Notes: generated by a model from the sequence alone, not told the origin. A stretch of DNA of 64,000 nucleotides from Aequorivita aquimaris (GCF_001573155.1 NZ_JRWG01000001.1:248001-312000), one strand, 5' to 3'. Counted from the stretch's first letter, positions 54,663 to 62,809 are shown. A program made the numbers and translations.

Positions 54663-54905
54663 TTAATTTAAATCTTGATTAGACTTATTTTCCTCACCGC
54701 TAGCATCACTCACTACAGCTTGGCTGACAGCAGTTACTACTGTTCCGGCAACAGTTATATAGGTTGCTATTGTCAATAGCACCGCTGGCAATGCCACTGG
54801 AGCTGCCAATATAGTCGCTCCAGATATAATCATCCCAATACCTAAGTTTCTTATTATCTTAAAAAATTTAGGTGTAGGTTTTTTATATCTCTCTATTATA
54901 TTCAT
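54663..54905 (-). CDS. Small glycine/alanine/valine-rich membrane protein of the DUF5675 cassette
   Basis: 80 residues. After a basic N-terminus (ERYKKPTPKFFKIIRNLG) comes a long hydrophobic region, about 20-68, with IGMIISGATILAAPVALPAV and LTIATYITVAGTVVTAVSQA, then an acidic tail. Two membrane helices are likely. No family is recognised; it resembles holin-like or pore-forming small proteins in composition only. It lies 4 bases behind the DUF5675 gene and 5 bases before the next small membrane protein gene, so co-expression is certain from layout. Confidence 0.6.
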   Translation of the reverse strand: MNIIERYKKPTPKFFKIIRNLGIGMIISGATILAAPVALPAVLLTIATYITVAGTVVTAVSQAVVSDASGEENKSNQDLN

Positions 54906-54909
54906 AACG

Positions 54910-55305
54910 CTAAGATTTAATGGTTAATAGTACTTGTTCTTTTCTTTCAAATGCCTGATGGCATAAAGACAATACTTTCTGCATCGCCTGTCGTGAATTG
55001 GAACCTCGTCCAACACCTGTCAATTGGCTAACCGGAGCAATGCATCCACGGAGTTCCTCTTTAGCATAATTGGCTGGATGAATCAAAATTAAGCTCCTTT
55101 TAAAAACACCTTTTACTAAAAGATGATTTCCGAATTTTTTTGATTGCCGAGCCACTAATTCATAGGTGTATTCTGGAATGCAAGATTCAGAGCGCCTATT
55201 TGCAAACAAAGTAAGCTCAATTGTAAAGCACAGAAATTTATTATTTAAGAAGAGGGCACCATTGGTACCCTCCTTGTGATAACTTCGCTGTAATACCAAT
55301 TCCAT
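54910..55305 (-). CDS. DUF5675-family protein
   Basis: 131 residues. The pattern MELVLQRSYHKEGTNGALF, then CFTIELT (the family's FTLED-like strand), IPEYTYELV, LLVKGVFKRSLILIHPANYA and GCIAPVSQLTGVGRGSNSR fits DUF5675, an L,D-transpeptidase-catalytic-like fold (IHPxN ... GCI) seen in phages and cassettes of Bacteroidetes. The usual HxGN reads IHPANYA and the Cys of GCI is present, so a cell-wall acting role is possible but not shown. It lies between the small membrane protein genes and the MARQKG-type gene, with 3-4 base spacings. Confidence 0.8.
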   Translation of the reverse strand: MELVLQRSYHKEGTNGALFLNNKFLCFTIELTLFANRRSESCIPEYTYELVARQSKKFGNHLLVKGVFKRSLILIHPANYAKEELRGCIAPVSQLTGVGRGSNSRQAMQKVLSLCHQAFERKEQVLLTIKS

Positions 55306-55308
55306 AAC

Positions 55309-56064
55309 TTATGGGGTGTCAACAGTAACTACGGCCAGTGCATTAAATGCTCCATTTTTCAAGGGATACATTTGCCCATTGACTTCTTGGTAAAACTCTA
55401 CCCCAAGCACTTCAATTACAGGCAGCACAGAGTTAGGGGTTAATACCCCGGCCAAATTAATGGCAGCAGTATCTGCAGCAGTGTAGGGCAAAATTCCAGA
55501 ATCCGCCATCTCGAAAACAAAAATTTCGTTTTCAAAATCCAACTCAGATCCTCCCATAACCAATTTAAAATGGGTAGTACCACCTGGAGCTGCAATTCTA
55601 AGCGTAGGGCTAAATGGATCCAAATCCACGGTTACATCTCCTGTAACACGGTCATAACCCACAACATAAGGAGCAAAAAGCGTAGTATTTAATTTCCCGT
55701 TGAGGTTAAAATTAAATCCATTCAAAAGGGCCATATCCCCATCTTGAATTGTACGCAATCCACGCTCGTTCACAGGATCGGTTTTCACTACCGCAACAAG
55801 GTCCTTAGTAAGTCTACTAGTAACCCGTTTGTCCTTAGCGTTCTGTAACAACACCCTAATAGCATTGCGAATAAGCTTTCCACCTTTTCCGGCCCTTCCA
55901 AATTCAGAACCGTTCTCGCGCGTTCTCTGGAATGCGTCATCCGTCAAAATACGTTCTTTCTCAACCCCGCCTTTTTCTCTAGCGAGATGTCCGTCACTTG
56001 TTTTGTAAAAAGAAATATCTCCGATAGTCCCTTTTAATTTGATAATACCTTTTTGTCTTGCCAT
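55309..56064 (-). CDS. MARQKG-type conserved protein (unknown function), first gene of the DUF5675 cassette
   Basis: 251 residues. It begins MARQKGIIKLKGTIGDISFY, then KTSDGHLAREKGGVEKERIL and AFQRTRENGSEFGRAGKGGK, kept short here; these phrases recur across Bacteroidetes in proteins with no assigned function. The first 110 residues are basic and helix-forming, the last 140 acidic and beta-rich, with LDPFSPTLRIAAPGGTTHFK and GVEFYQEVNGQMYPLKNGAF. There is no signal peptide. The basic-then-beta layout and the DUF5675/small membrane neighbours suggest a phage-derived structural or secreted particle protein; that is inference. It starts 187 bases from the divergent small gene. Confidence 0.7.
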   Translation of the reverse strand: MARQKGIIKLKGTIGDISFYKTSDGHLAREKGGVEKERILTDDAFQRTRENGSEFGRAGKGGKLIRNAIRVLLQNAKDKRVTSRLTKDLVAVVKTDPVNERGLRTIQDGDMALLNGFNFNLNGKLNTTLFAPYVVGYDRVTGDVTVDLDPFSPTLRIAAPGGTTHFKLVMGGSELDFENEIFVFEMADSGILPYTAADTAAINLAGVLTPNSVLPVIEVLGVEFYQEVNGQMYPLKNGAFNALAVVTVDTP

Positions 56065-56152
56065 TTCAATAAAATTTTAAGTTCTCAACAAATCACCGTA
56101 TTTTTACAAAACTTCACGATTTTGACCCTACAACTATTCCGAAAACAACCTC

Positions 56153-56175
56153 TTTTACCGAAATTTCCGGTAAAA
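56153..56175. promoter_or_regulatory. Inverted repeat in the divergent region (operator candidate)
   Basis: TTTTACCG (56153-56160) and CGGTAAAA (56168-56175) form perfect 8-bp arms with a 7-base spacer, 89 bases before the start of the minus-strand cassette and just before the iterons. Confidence 0.55.
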
Positions 56176-56183
56176 AAAAATAT

Positions 56184-56238
56184 TGATGCTGTATTGATAA
56201 AGCATAGATAGTGTATGGATGAAGTATGGATAGTGTAT
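56184..56238. repeat. Five tandem 11-bp iterons
   Basis: The units are TGATGCTGTAT, TGATAAAGCAT, AGATAGTGTAT, GGATGAAGTAT and GGATAGTGTAT, with no gaps; a sixth (GAAAATTATAT) is degenerate. The consensus is nGATrnnGyAT with a period of exactly 11 bases, close to one helical turn. They end 12 bases before the ATG of the small gene at 56251, so they are a regulator- or initiator-binding array. Confidence 0.82.
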
Positions 56239-56250
56239 GAAAATTATATT

Positions 56251-56448
56251 ATGAAGTCAGATAGAGTATGTATATTTCCAAAAGACGTCCAACGCATCAC
56301 TGGAAGAAGTGAGCGCTATGGCAGACTCCTTTTACACCAAATTAGAAAGCATTTTGACAAAGAACCTCACCATTTCATCACCCCAGAAGAGTTCGCAGAA
56401 TACACAGGATTAAACATAGAAACAGTAAAAGAATTCCTTATCGACTAA
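56251..56448 (+). CDS. Small putative DNA-binding protein behind the iterons (65 aa)
   Basis: ATG 56251 gives 65 residues; an upstream ATG at 56215 would only translate the iterons. The sequence reads FPKDVQRITGRSERYGRLLL, then HQIRKHFDKEPHHFITPEEF and AEYTGLNIETVKEFLID. I recall this KDVxxITGxSxRxxRxLLxxIR pattern as a short conserved Bacteroidetes family; the helices (ITGRSERYGRLLLHQIR and EYTGLNIETVKEFL) look like two HTH-like units. A role as iteron-binding regulator of the divergent cassette is inferred from position. Confidence 0.65.
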   Translation: MKSDRVCIFPKDVQRITGRSERYGRLLLHQIRKHFDKEPHHFITPEEFAEYTGLNIETVKEFLID

Positions 56449-56963
56449 TAGCAAATACCCCAATTTAAACTTGAAAATCTCCTTATAAAATCCTATCTTT
56501 ATTAAGAATTCGAAGTCAAATCAATTCAACGCTCATTAAAATAAATGTACCCTAATCGGTTACCCTTATTAAAAAATAAGCATAAGTAACTGATTATCAA
56601 TATACAATTTACAGGGTGGTCGTTCTGTCATCCCGACTTAACGGAAAATGATCTGGCCTGGCCAGGTCATTTTTTATTTTCAGTAATGTCAAAAGTATTG
56701 CTTTTGTAAGTGGATGGATGGGAACGTGAAAAGCGTTCATTTGCCATTTGCACCGAGGATTTCTCAAGGATTATGAAAATCCTGTCATCCCGACTTCATT
56801 TCAAAGAGAGCATTGGGAACAGCGACACCCAATACTAACCTCTTATTAAAGGTCTGTTTTACAAAACCTTATCTTCTTATCATACATCAATGCGCAGGTC
56901 TATTTTGCGCCGTAGTTTTGTATCAAATAAAAATTCTTAGCATAACAAAACCTTTTAAGACAA
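56449..56963. other. Intergenic region with a repeated 15-mer and no gene
   Basis: 515 bases. CTGTCATCCCGACTT occurs at 56625-56639 and again at 56782-56796, 157 bases apart; the GTCATCCCGACTT core belongs to an interspersed repeat I recall from this family of bacteria. A terminator hairpin lies between them. No open frame is credible. Confidence 0.6.
56645..56680 (+). terminator. Rho-independent terminator or long hairpin
   Basis: AAAATGATCTGGCC (56645-56658) pairs with GGCCAGGTCATTTT (56660-56673) with one T-G wobble, followed by TTATTTT. It is 197 bases downstream of the small iteron-associated gene. Confidence 0.75.
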
Positions 56964-57407
56964 ATGATGAAACACATTTTTACGTCCGGCACTTATTCTA
57001 AACAACTTGATTTATTGCTTTTTATACTTCGGTTGACGGCAGGTATTTTCATGCTTACCCACGGCATGGGGAAATTTCAAACTTTATTCGGCGGTGAGCC
57101 AATACAATTTTTAGACCCTCTCGGCTTAGGAGCCACAGCTTCGCTTGCACTTACGGTTTTTGCAGAGGTAGCGTGTTCCATTCTATTAATCTTTGGATTG
57201 GGAACCCGCCTGGCCGCCCTACCATTACTAATTACCATGCTGGTCGCAACCTTTATAATCCATAGTAACGATGGGTTCGCAAAACAGGAATTGCCGCTAC
57301 TCTACGCAGCAATCTACATCACGATTATGGTAATGGGTGCTGGTAAGTATTCTATGGATTACCTGTTATTGAGAAACAAAAAATTAATTCAAACAAATAA
57401 TAATTAA
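56964..57407 (+). CDS. DoxX-family membrane protein
   Basis: 147 residues with four helices and the DoxX signature LLLFILRLTAGIFMLTHGMG, kept to 20, then KFQTLF and AEVACSILLIFGLGTRLAAL. DoxX proteins reduce or shuttle electrons to quinone and help under oxidative stress. It heads a plus-strand stress gene cluster and precedes YceI by 11 bases, a frequent DoxX-YceI pair. It is longer than the other DoxX-like protein at 46262-46630 and only distantly similar. Confidence 0.9.
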   Translation: MMKHIFTSGTYSKQLDLLLFILRLTAGIFMLTHGMGKFQTLFGGEPIQFLDPLGLGATASLALTVFAEVACSILLIFGLGTRLAALPLLITMLVATFIIHSNDGFAKQELPLLYAAIYITIMVMGAGKYSMDYLLLRNKKLIQTNNN

Positions 57408-57418
57408 AACTTAAAAAA

Positions 57419-57937
57419 ATGGAAAAGAAAACAAATTGGTCAGTAGACACCGCACATTCTGAAATCGAATTCAAAGTAAAGCACATGATGATTTCAACAG
57501 TAACCGGAAGTTTTAGCGATTTTGACGCCTCTATCGAAGCGGCTGATGACAGCTTTAAAAATGCTAAATTCCGCTTTAGCGCAAAAATTGATTCTATCAG
57601 CACAAAAAATAAGGATAGAGACACGCATTTAAAGTCGGATGATTTTTTCAATGCCGAAAAATTCCCAAAACTCACTTTTGAATCAAAATCCTTTGACGGT
57701 GAGAAAATGGTCGGCGATATGACTATAAGAGACGTAACCAAGGAAATTACACTTGACGTAGATTTTAATGGAATAGCCGTGGACCCTTACGGGCAGACCA
57801 AAGCTGGTTTTGAGGCTACTGGAACCATTAACCGAAAAGATTTCAACCTAAACTGGAACGCGGTAACCGAAGCGGGAAGCATTGTGGTGAGCGATAAGGT
57901 TAGACTTATTGCCAATCTTCAATTTATCAAGCAGTAA
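57419..57937 (+). CDS. YceI-family protein (cytosolic form, no signal peptide)
   Basis: 172 residues, beginning directly MEKKTNWSVDTAHSEIEFKV with no signal peptide, then HMMISTVTGSFSDFDASIEA, STKNKDRDTHLKSDDFFNAE, FPKLTFESKSF and a second half with DVDFNGIAVDPYGQTKAGFE. The barrel residues of the isoprenoid-binding YceI fold are kept. The lack of a signal suggests a cytosolic form, unlike the exported copy at 30747-31301. It lies 11 bases behind the DoxX gene. Co-expression with quinone-linked DoxX fits. Confidence 0.9.
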   Translation: MEKKTNWSVDTAHSEIEFKVKHMMISTVTGSFSDFDASIEAADDSFKNAKFRFSAKIDSISTKNKDRDTHLKSDDFFNAEKFPKLTFESKSFDGEKMVGDMTIRDVTKEITLDVDFNGIAVDPYGQTKAGFEATGTINRKDFNLNWNAVTEAGSIVVSDKVRLIANLQFIKQ

Positions 57938-57947
57938 AAATAGAAAA

Positions 57948-58066
57948 GGCTTTGGTCTAATCAGTTCTTAGGTTTGAATTTCTTAACTTTAAAAGTTACG
58001 AAGGGTTTATATAAACTTTGGCGATGGAAAATTTCCTAAATAACACGAAACGATTAGACCAAAGCC
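57948..58066. repeat. 119-bp intergenic element with 15-bp terminal inverted repeats
   Basis: GGCTTTGGTCTAATC (57948-57962) is the exact reverse complement of GATTAGACCAAAGCC (58052-58066). Inside lie GTTTATATAAAC and AACTTTAAAAGTT, both palindromic. It sits 11 bases after the YceI stop and 40 before the DUF5996 start. It could be a MITE, a stem-loop terminator or a small RNA. Confidence 0.68.
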
Positions 58067-58105
58067 CACTATTTTAAACGAGTTCCAATCCAAAACCAAA
58101 AGAGT

Positions 58106-59035
58106 ATGCAAAATCAAATTCAATTGCCAAGCCTTCATTATAAAGGAAATGTAGAAAAGAAAATGACCCTGCATATTTTTTTGCAGATTATGGGAAAGGT
58201 CCGGTTAAAAATGACGCCCCGAAAAAACCACTGGTGGTACATTACGGAATATATCGGTACCACTGGGTTTACCACGGGCCCCATTCCCTTTAAATCAGGA
58301 ACGGAACAATTTGATATTACCTTAAATGTGAAGAAACACCAACTGGAAGTGAACACAAGCGAAGGCCAATCGGAACATTTTCCGCTTAACAATATGCTTA
58401 CCGTTGCTGACTTTTATCAAAATCTCATGAAGATGTTGAAAAAGGTGAATGTTTCCGTATCCATTGTCGATTTACCGTTTGATTTGGATATCGACAAACC
58501 TTTTGATGAAATCACCGAATACCATCACTATGACGAAGATTACACCCACAAGCTATGGAAAACTATGCTTTGGATCAGTAATGTCTTTAAAGAATTCAGT
58601 GGACGCTTTTACGGCAAAACCTGTCCCGTCCATCTTTATTGGCACTCTTTAGACTTGGTGGTAACGCGATTTTCCGGAAACGAAGCCCCACCAATGCCCG
58701 CAGACGCGAGAATTTCAGATAAAGATGCATACTCGCACGAATGTATAAGTTTTGGATTTTGGGCTGGCGACGAAAATGTACCCGAACCCGCTTTCTATTC
58801 CTATACATTCCCTGCACCGGATGGTTTGGAGAAAGAAACCATAAAACCCGCATCGGCACAATGGATTGACAACAATGGCAGCCCCATGGCGCTTCTAAAA
58901 TACAAGGATTTAGTGAGCACTGATGACCCCAGAGAGGAATTGCTATCGTTTTTGGAATCTACGTATCTCGCGGGTGCCAAAAAGGCGAACTGGGATATTG
59001 AAAAACTCAAGGTTCCAGATCTCAAGGAAATGTAA
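58106..59035 (+). CDS. DUF5996-family protein
   Basis: 309 residues. The pattern QLPSLHYKGNVEKKMTLHIF, GKVRLKMTPRKNHWWYITEY, PHYVSARG-like SEHFPLNNMLTVADFYQNLM, PFDLDIDKPFDE and VHLYWHSLDLVVTRFSGNEA, then SHECISFGFWAGD fits DUF5996, a family of unknown function found beside GNAT and stress genes. Several conserved aromatic and His residues suggest an enzyme, but no reaction is known. It is followed by GNAT and pirin genes on the same strand. Confidence 0.88.
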   Translation: MQNQIQLPSLHYKGNVEKKMTLHIFLQIMGKVRLKMTPRKNHWWYITEYIGTTGFTTGPIPFKSGTEQFDITLNVKKHQLEVNTSEGQSEHFPLNNMLTVADFYQNLMKMLKKVNVSVSIVDLPFDLDIDKPFDEITEYHHYDEDYTHKLWKTMLWISNVFKEFSGRFYGKTCPVHLYWHSLDLVVTRFSGNEAPPMPADARISDKDAYSHECISFGFWAGDENVPEPAFYSYTFPAPDGLEKETIKPASAQWIDNNGSPMALLKYKDLVSTDDPREELLSFLESTYLAGAKKANWDIEKLKVPDLKEM

Positions 59036-59078
59036 TTGCGTATTCAACACTTTCAATAACTTAAAAACACAGATAATT

Positions 59079-59363
59079 ATGACTAAAATAGAACGCGAAG
59101 ACAACGGAAAGAAAGGACGCTTTGTAATTTATGAAAACGATGAATTTGCCGGTGAAATGACCTTCACCTGGGCCGGCAAGAATAAATTCATAATTGACCA
59201 TACGGGCGTTGAAGAAGCGTTTGGCGGAAAAGGCCTTGCCAAGCAATTGGTAATGACTGGAGTGGATTACGCACGGAAGCACGATTTAAAGATTATCCCA
59301 CTTTGCCCTTATGCAAAGAAAACTTTCGATAGGGACGATAGCCTTTCTGACGTACTTGCATAG
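59079..59363 (+). CDS. GNAT-fold N-acetyltransferase (YjdJ-type, short)
   Basis: 94 residues from ATG 59079; the longer frame upstream overlaps the DUF5996 gene out of frame and is rejected. The acetyl-CoA site is seen in HTGVEEAFGGKGLAKQLV, kept to 18, and the ending KIIPLCPYAKKTFDRD is the typical short-GNAT CPYAKxxF signature. Such minimal acetyltransferases probably act on small molecules or proteins. The gene lies 43 bases after DUF5996 and 33 before pirin. Confidence 0.9.
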   Translation: MTKIEREDNGKKGRFVIYENDEFAGEMTFTWAGKNKFIIDHTGVEEAFGGKGLAKQLVMTGVDYARKHDLKIIPLCPYAKKTFDRDDSLSDVLA

Positions 59364-59396
59364 AGCAGACCTCAAAAACAATTAATAAAAAAAATC

Positions 59397-60119
59397 ATGA
59401 AAACCATTTATCATAAAGCAGACAGCAGAGGCCACGCCAATCACGGTTGGTTAGATTCCTATCACACCTTTAGCTTTGCGAATTATTACAATCCGGAACG
59501 TATGAACTTCGGCGTATTGCGCGTCCTGAATGACGATACGGTATCAGGAAATATGGGGTTTGGTACCCATCCGCATAAGGATATGGAAATTGTCTCCATA
59601 CCCTTGGAAGGCGATCTGAGGCACAAGGACAATATGGGAAACGAAACCATCATAAAGGCTGGCGACATCCAAGTTATGAGCGCCGGCACCGGAGTGATGC
59701 ATTCCGAATACAATAACGATCCCGACAAGCCCGTAAAGTTTCTGCAGATTTGGGTAATTCCAAATAAAATGAACGTTACGCCACGCTATGGACAAATAAA
59801 CGCCGCAGCCAATGCAAAACCGAATGACTTTCAACAGATCGTTTCTCCAAATAAGGATGATGACGGCGTCTGGATACATCAAGATGCGTGGTTTCATTTG
59901 GCAAAATTTGAAAAGGGTATTTCAAAGGAATATTTCCTCAAAAAAGAAGGAAATGGCGTGTATGTTTTTATCCTTGAGGGAAAGGCAAAAATTGGCGAAC
60001 AAATTTTGGAAAGAAGGGACGGCCTCGGCATCAGCGATACCAATTCATTCAAAATTGAAGCGCTTGAAAACTCCGAAATACTTTTGATGGAAGTGCCCAT
60101 GAGTCTTCCAAACGCCTAA
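59397..60119 (+). CDS. Pirin-family cupin protein
   Basis: 240 residues. The metal-binding cupin residues are His58 and His60 in GTHPHKDME, and His102 and Glu104 in GVMHSEYNN; GDIQVMSAGTGV and IWVIPNKMNVTPRYGQ also match. Pirins bind iron(II) and act as quercetinases or redox sensors, often after stress. The gene is part of the co-directional cluster from DoxX onwards. Confidence 0.93.
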   Translation: MKTIYHKADSRGHANHGWLDSYHTFSFANYYNPERMNFGVLRVLNDDTVSGNMGFGTHPHKDMEIVSIPLEGDLRHKDNMGNETIIKAGDIQVMSAGTGVMHSEYNNDPDKPVKFLQIWVIPNKMNVTPRYGQINAAANAKPNDFQQIVSPNKDDDGVWIHQDAWFHLAKFEKGISKEYFLKKEGNGVYVFILEGKAKIGEQILERRDGLGISDTNSFKIEALENSEILLMEVPMSLPNA

Positions 60120-60248
60120 ATGGATTAATTTCTCTTTTTACAAATTTAGGATATTCTTCATAGTAATTTTAAAAAGAATAGAAATCTCAGCATAAAAGTC
60201 CAATCGCGCAATATGATATAAGTCATTAATTGTCAGGTAAACATTTCG

Positions 60249-60256
60249 TATCTTTA
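60249..60256 (+). promoter_or_regulatory. Candidate -7 box before the PepSY-like gene
   Basis: TATCTTTA at 60249-60256 differs from TAnnTTTG in the last base, with TTG at 60230-60232 16 bases upstream. It lies 26 bases before the chosen start at 60275. The call is weak. Confidence 0.35.
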
Positions 60257-60274
60257 ACAAATAACGATAAAACT

Positions 60275-60721
60275 ATGAATATGAAAAAATTGACATTAGT
60301 ACTTTTCGCAATGCTTGCCACGGTGGTAATGAATGCGCAGGATTTAAAATCGAGCGAAGTCCCAAAAAGTTTTACCGAAGGTCTTTTAAAGGTCTATCCC
60401 AACGCTACCGATATTGAATGGGAAAGAAGCGGAACGGATTATAAAGTAGAGTTTGAAGTTGGCAAAATGGAGCACGAAATATGGTTCAACAAAGACGGCA
60501 ATATGGTAAAGGTGGAAAAAAACATTACACGAGCCCAGATTCCAGCAAATTTAATGGAAATCATAAAAAGAGATTATCCCAACTATAAAATTGACTCCGT
60601 TGAATCCGTAGAAAAAGGAGGAGATACAACTTATGTAGTTGAATTGGAAAAAAGCTGGAACGAAAGTATTGTAATTACCTTCAACACAAATGGGCAGATT
60701 TTAAAGGCTATGCGAGACTAA
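60275..60721 (+). CDS. PepSY-like exported protein
   Basis: 148 residues from ATG 60275 (a second ATG follows at 60281). The signal peptide is KKLTLVLFAMLATVVMNAQ. Two repeats of a PepSY-like (BLIP-like) fold follow: VYPNATDIEWERSGTDYKVE, EFEVGKMEHEIWFNKDGNMV, and YPNYKIDSVESVEKGGDTTY, VELEKSWNESIVITFNTNG. Such proteins bind or inhibit peptidases or interact with the envelope; the target is unknown. Upstream in-frame starts to 60230 are rejected because they would add a non-signal-like stretch. Confidence 0.85.
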   Translation: MNMKKLTLVLFAMLATVVMNAQDLKSSEVPKSFTEGLLKVYPNATDIEWERSGTDYKVEFEVGKMEHEIWFNKDGNMVKVEKNITRAQIPANLMEIIKRDYPNYKIDSVESVEKGGDTTYVVELEKSWNESIVITFNTNGQILKAMRD

Positions 60722-60836
60722 ATTCATAACCGTAAATTTAAAATTGAAGGGGTTGAATTATTTCAGTCCCTTTTTTAATAGGAAAAATTGAAGTCCATTA
60801 ATTCCAAAAAAGATCAACCATTAAAAAATTGTCACT

Positions 60837-61910
60837 ATGAATACAACATTAAAAAAACTGAAGAATATAAATTCTGAAAATTGCATTACCATAATCCTAA
60901 ATACCCACAGAACCAAACCGGGATACCTAAAGGACGAATTAACCCTTAAAAATCTAATAAAAGAAGCCGAAGACAGGCTTATGGCAGATACTTTAAAAAA
61001 GGATACCACCGCTCTGGCAGACAGGCTAAAAACACTTGCCGCTCAGATTGACCATAGCCATAACCTGGAAAGTTTGTTGCTTTTCGTAAACCACGACATC
61101 GCCGAATTTACCCGACTGCCCATACAGGTAACAGACCGCGTTATAATTGACAACACCTTTACCACCAGAGATTTAGTGAGGGCTATGCATATGGAAGCCA
61201 ATTATTATGTACTGGTTTTGAGCCAGGACAAAGTGCGGTTGATAGAAGCAATGAACGACAAGGTGGTAAAGGAGTTTGGGGCGCCGTTTCCTATGCAAAA
61301 CACCCAATTCGATAATATAAACACCATGGAACCCGTGGTTTCCTCCAGGCAGCGCAATCTGATTGCCGAGTTCTTTAACAGAGTGGATAAGGAAGTGAAT
61401 GCCATAAGAAACCAGAACCCGCTTCCGGTTCTGATCTGTACGGTAGGGGAAAATTATCCCGAATACCTGAAGATCGCCGATCAAAAGGACAGTATTTTCG
61501 ACACCTTTTTAAATAACAACAGAATTGCCGACAAGGCCCAAGCGATTGTATCTGATGCCTGGAAAACAATGGAAGCCCATATCAAAGAAAGAAATGCGGA
61601 AAGAAAATCGGAATTGCTGAAAGCGGTTACCCACAACAAATTTTTGAGCGATACTAATGAAATTTTCAAGGCGATCAATGAAGGTCGAATCCAGACGCTC
61701 TTTGTAGAAAAAGGCCTGTTCCAACCGGCAGTTTTGGAAAACGGCAAAATTAAATATGTATCAGATGCCGAACGAAATGACAAGGATGTGATTGATGATA
61801 TATATGACGAAATGATTGAGATGAACATGGATTTTGGCGGCGATGTAGTCTTTCTTCCGAAGGGAGAATTGGCAAAATTCAACGGCTTTGGAGCTATAAC
61901 GAGATATTAA
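60837..61910 (+). CDS. baeRF-family (bacterial archaeo-eukaryotic release factor-like) protein
   Basis: 357 residues. NSENCITIILNTHRTKPGYL, LFVNHDIAEFTRLPIQVTDR, ANYYVLVLSQDKVRLIEAMN and the closing INEGRIQTLFVEKGLFQPAV, MNMDFGGDVVFLPKGELAKF match the eRF1/Pelota-like baeRF families. baeRF proteins are predicted to act on ribosomes or translation quality control; no GGQ loop is visible, so peptide release is unlikely in the classical way. It sits in a stress cluster together with GNAT, pirin, SDR and HdeD genes. Confidence 0.8.
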   Translation: MNTTLKKLKNINSENCITIILNTHRTKPGYLKDELTLKNLIKEAEDRLMADTLKKDTTALADRLKTLAAQIDHSHNLESLLLFVNHDIAEFTRLPIQVTDRVIIDNTFTTRDLVRAMHMEANYYVLVLSQDKVRLIEAMNDKVVKEFGAPFPMQNTQFDNINTMEPVVSSRQRNLIAEFFNRVDKEVNAIRNQNPLPVLICTVGENYPEYLKIADQKDSIFDTFLNNNRIADKAQAIVSDAWKTMEAHIKERNAERKSELLKAVTHNKFLSDTNEIFKAINEGRIQTLFVEKGLFQPAVLENGKIKYVSDAERNDKDVIDDIYDEMIEMNMDFGGDVVFLPKGELAKFNGFGAITRY

Positions 61911-61922
61911 GAAATGTAAGAA

Positions 61923-62735
61923 ATGAAAGATTCTAAAAAACTGATTGTAATTACCGGAGGCGCCGGAGGCATAGGTCAAGCTTGTGCAAAAGCCTTTAAG
62001 GACCACTCTATAATCCTAACCGATTATTCGCAGGAAAAAGTGGATGAAGCCGTAGCAAAATTTTCAAAGGAAGGTTTTGATGTTTCGGGGATTGCCTGCG
62101 ATATAACCGATAAGAACGATATAAAAAAACTGACGGACTACGTTGCCCAAAAAGGCCGCTTAAAAGCCCTGGTCCATACCGCCGGCGTTAGCGGAACGGT
62201 AAAGGACATCAAAAAAGTATATACCATAGATTTGGTGGCGACTGAACTTTTGATTGATGCTTTTTACGAACTTGCCAACACGGGTTCGGTTGCAATCCTG
62301 CTTTCTTCCATGATGGCGCACACGGTGCCCGAAAACAAGGAATACGACGCGGCGCTCGCAAACCCACAGGCATCGGGTTCTTTAGAAACCGTAGCCAAAT
62401 TTGTGAATGACGATTCCGACACTATGTACAATTTCGCTAAACGGGGCGTGCAACTTCTCACACATAAAAACGCCGATAAATGGGGAGAAAAAGGTGCCAG
62501 AATTGTATCGGTCTCGCCCGGAGTTATTGAAACCCCAATGGCGCTAAAAGCCGCAGAGGAACATCCCGAAAGAATGGAAATGATTAAACAGGCCACTCCC
62601 CTAAAACGCAACGGACAGCCCGAGGACATCGCCGACGTAGTCCAATTTTTGGCGAGTGATGCCGCACGCTTTATTACAAGTACCGATATTTTGTTGGATG
62701 GCGGCGTGGTCCACAATATTAAAAAAATGGCATAA
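61923..62735 (+). CDS. SDR-family oxidoreductase
   Basis: 270 residues. Cofactor motif TGGAGGIG (11-18), catalytic Ser128/Ser129 and Tyr169-x3-Lys173 (YNFAKRG), and PGVIETPMALKAA downstream mark a classical short-chain dehydrogenase. Residue Asp34 after strand 2 (LTDYSQ) suggests NAD(H) rather than NADP(H). The substrate is unknown. The active site keeps all catalytic residues. It lies 12 bases after the baeRF gene. Confidence 0.93.
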   Translation: MKDSKKLIVITGGAGGIGQACAKAFKDHSIILTDYSQEKVDEAVAKFSKEGFDVSGIACDITDKNDIKKLTDYVAQKGRLKALVHTAGVSGTVKDIKKVYTIDLVATELLIDAFYELANTGSVAILLSSMMAHTVPENKEYDAALANPQASGSLETVAKFVNDDSDTMYNFAKRGVQLLTHKNADKWGEKGARIVSVSPGVIETPMALKAAEEHPERMEMIKQATPLKRNGQPEDIADVVQFLASDAARFITSTDILLDGGVVHNIKKMA

Positions 62736-62809
62736 AGGTATTTTGGTAGGGCACAAGAAAATTAAATGCCCCCTTTGCGATTTTAACTTAACAATTAAAA
62801 AATATAATT

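Noticed and set aside
56215-56250. Earlier start for the small iteron-associated gene
   Set aside because: The added residues would be encoded by the iterons themselves; ATG 56251 starts the conserved part.
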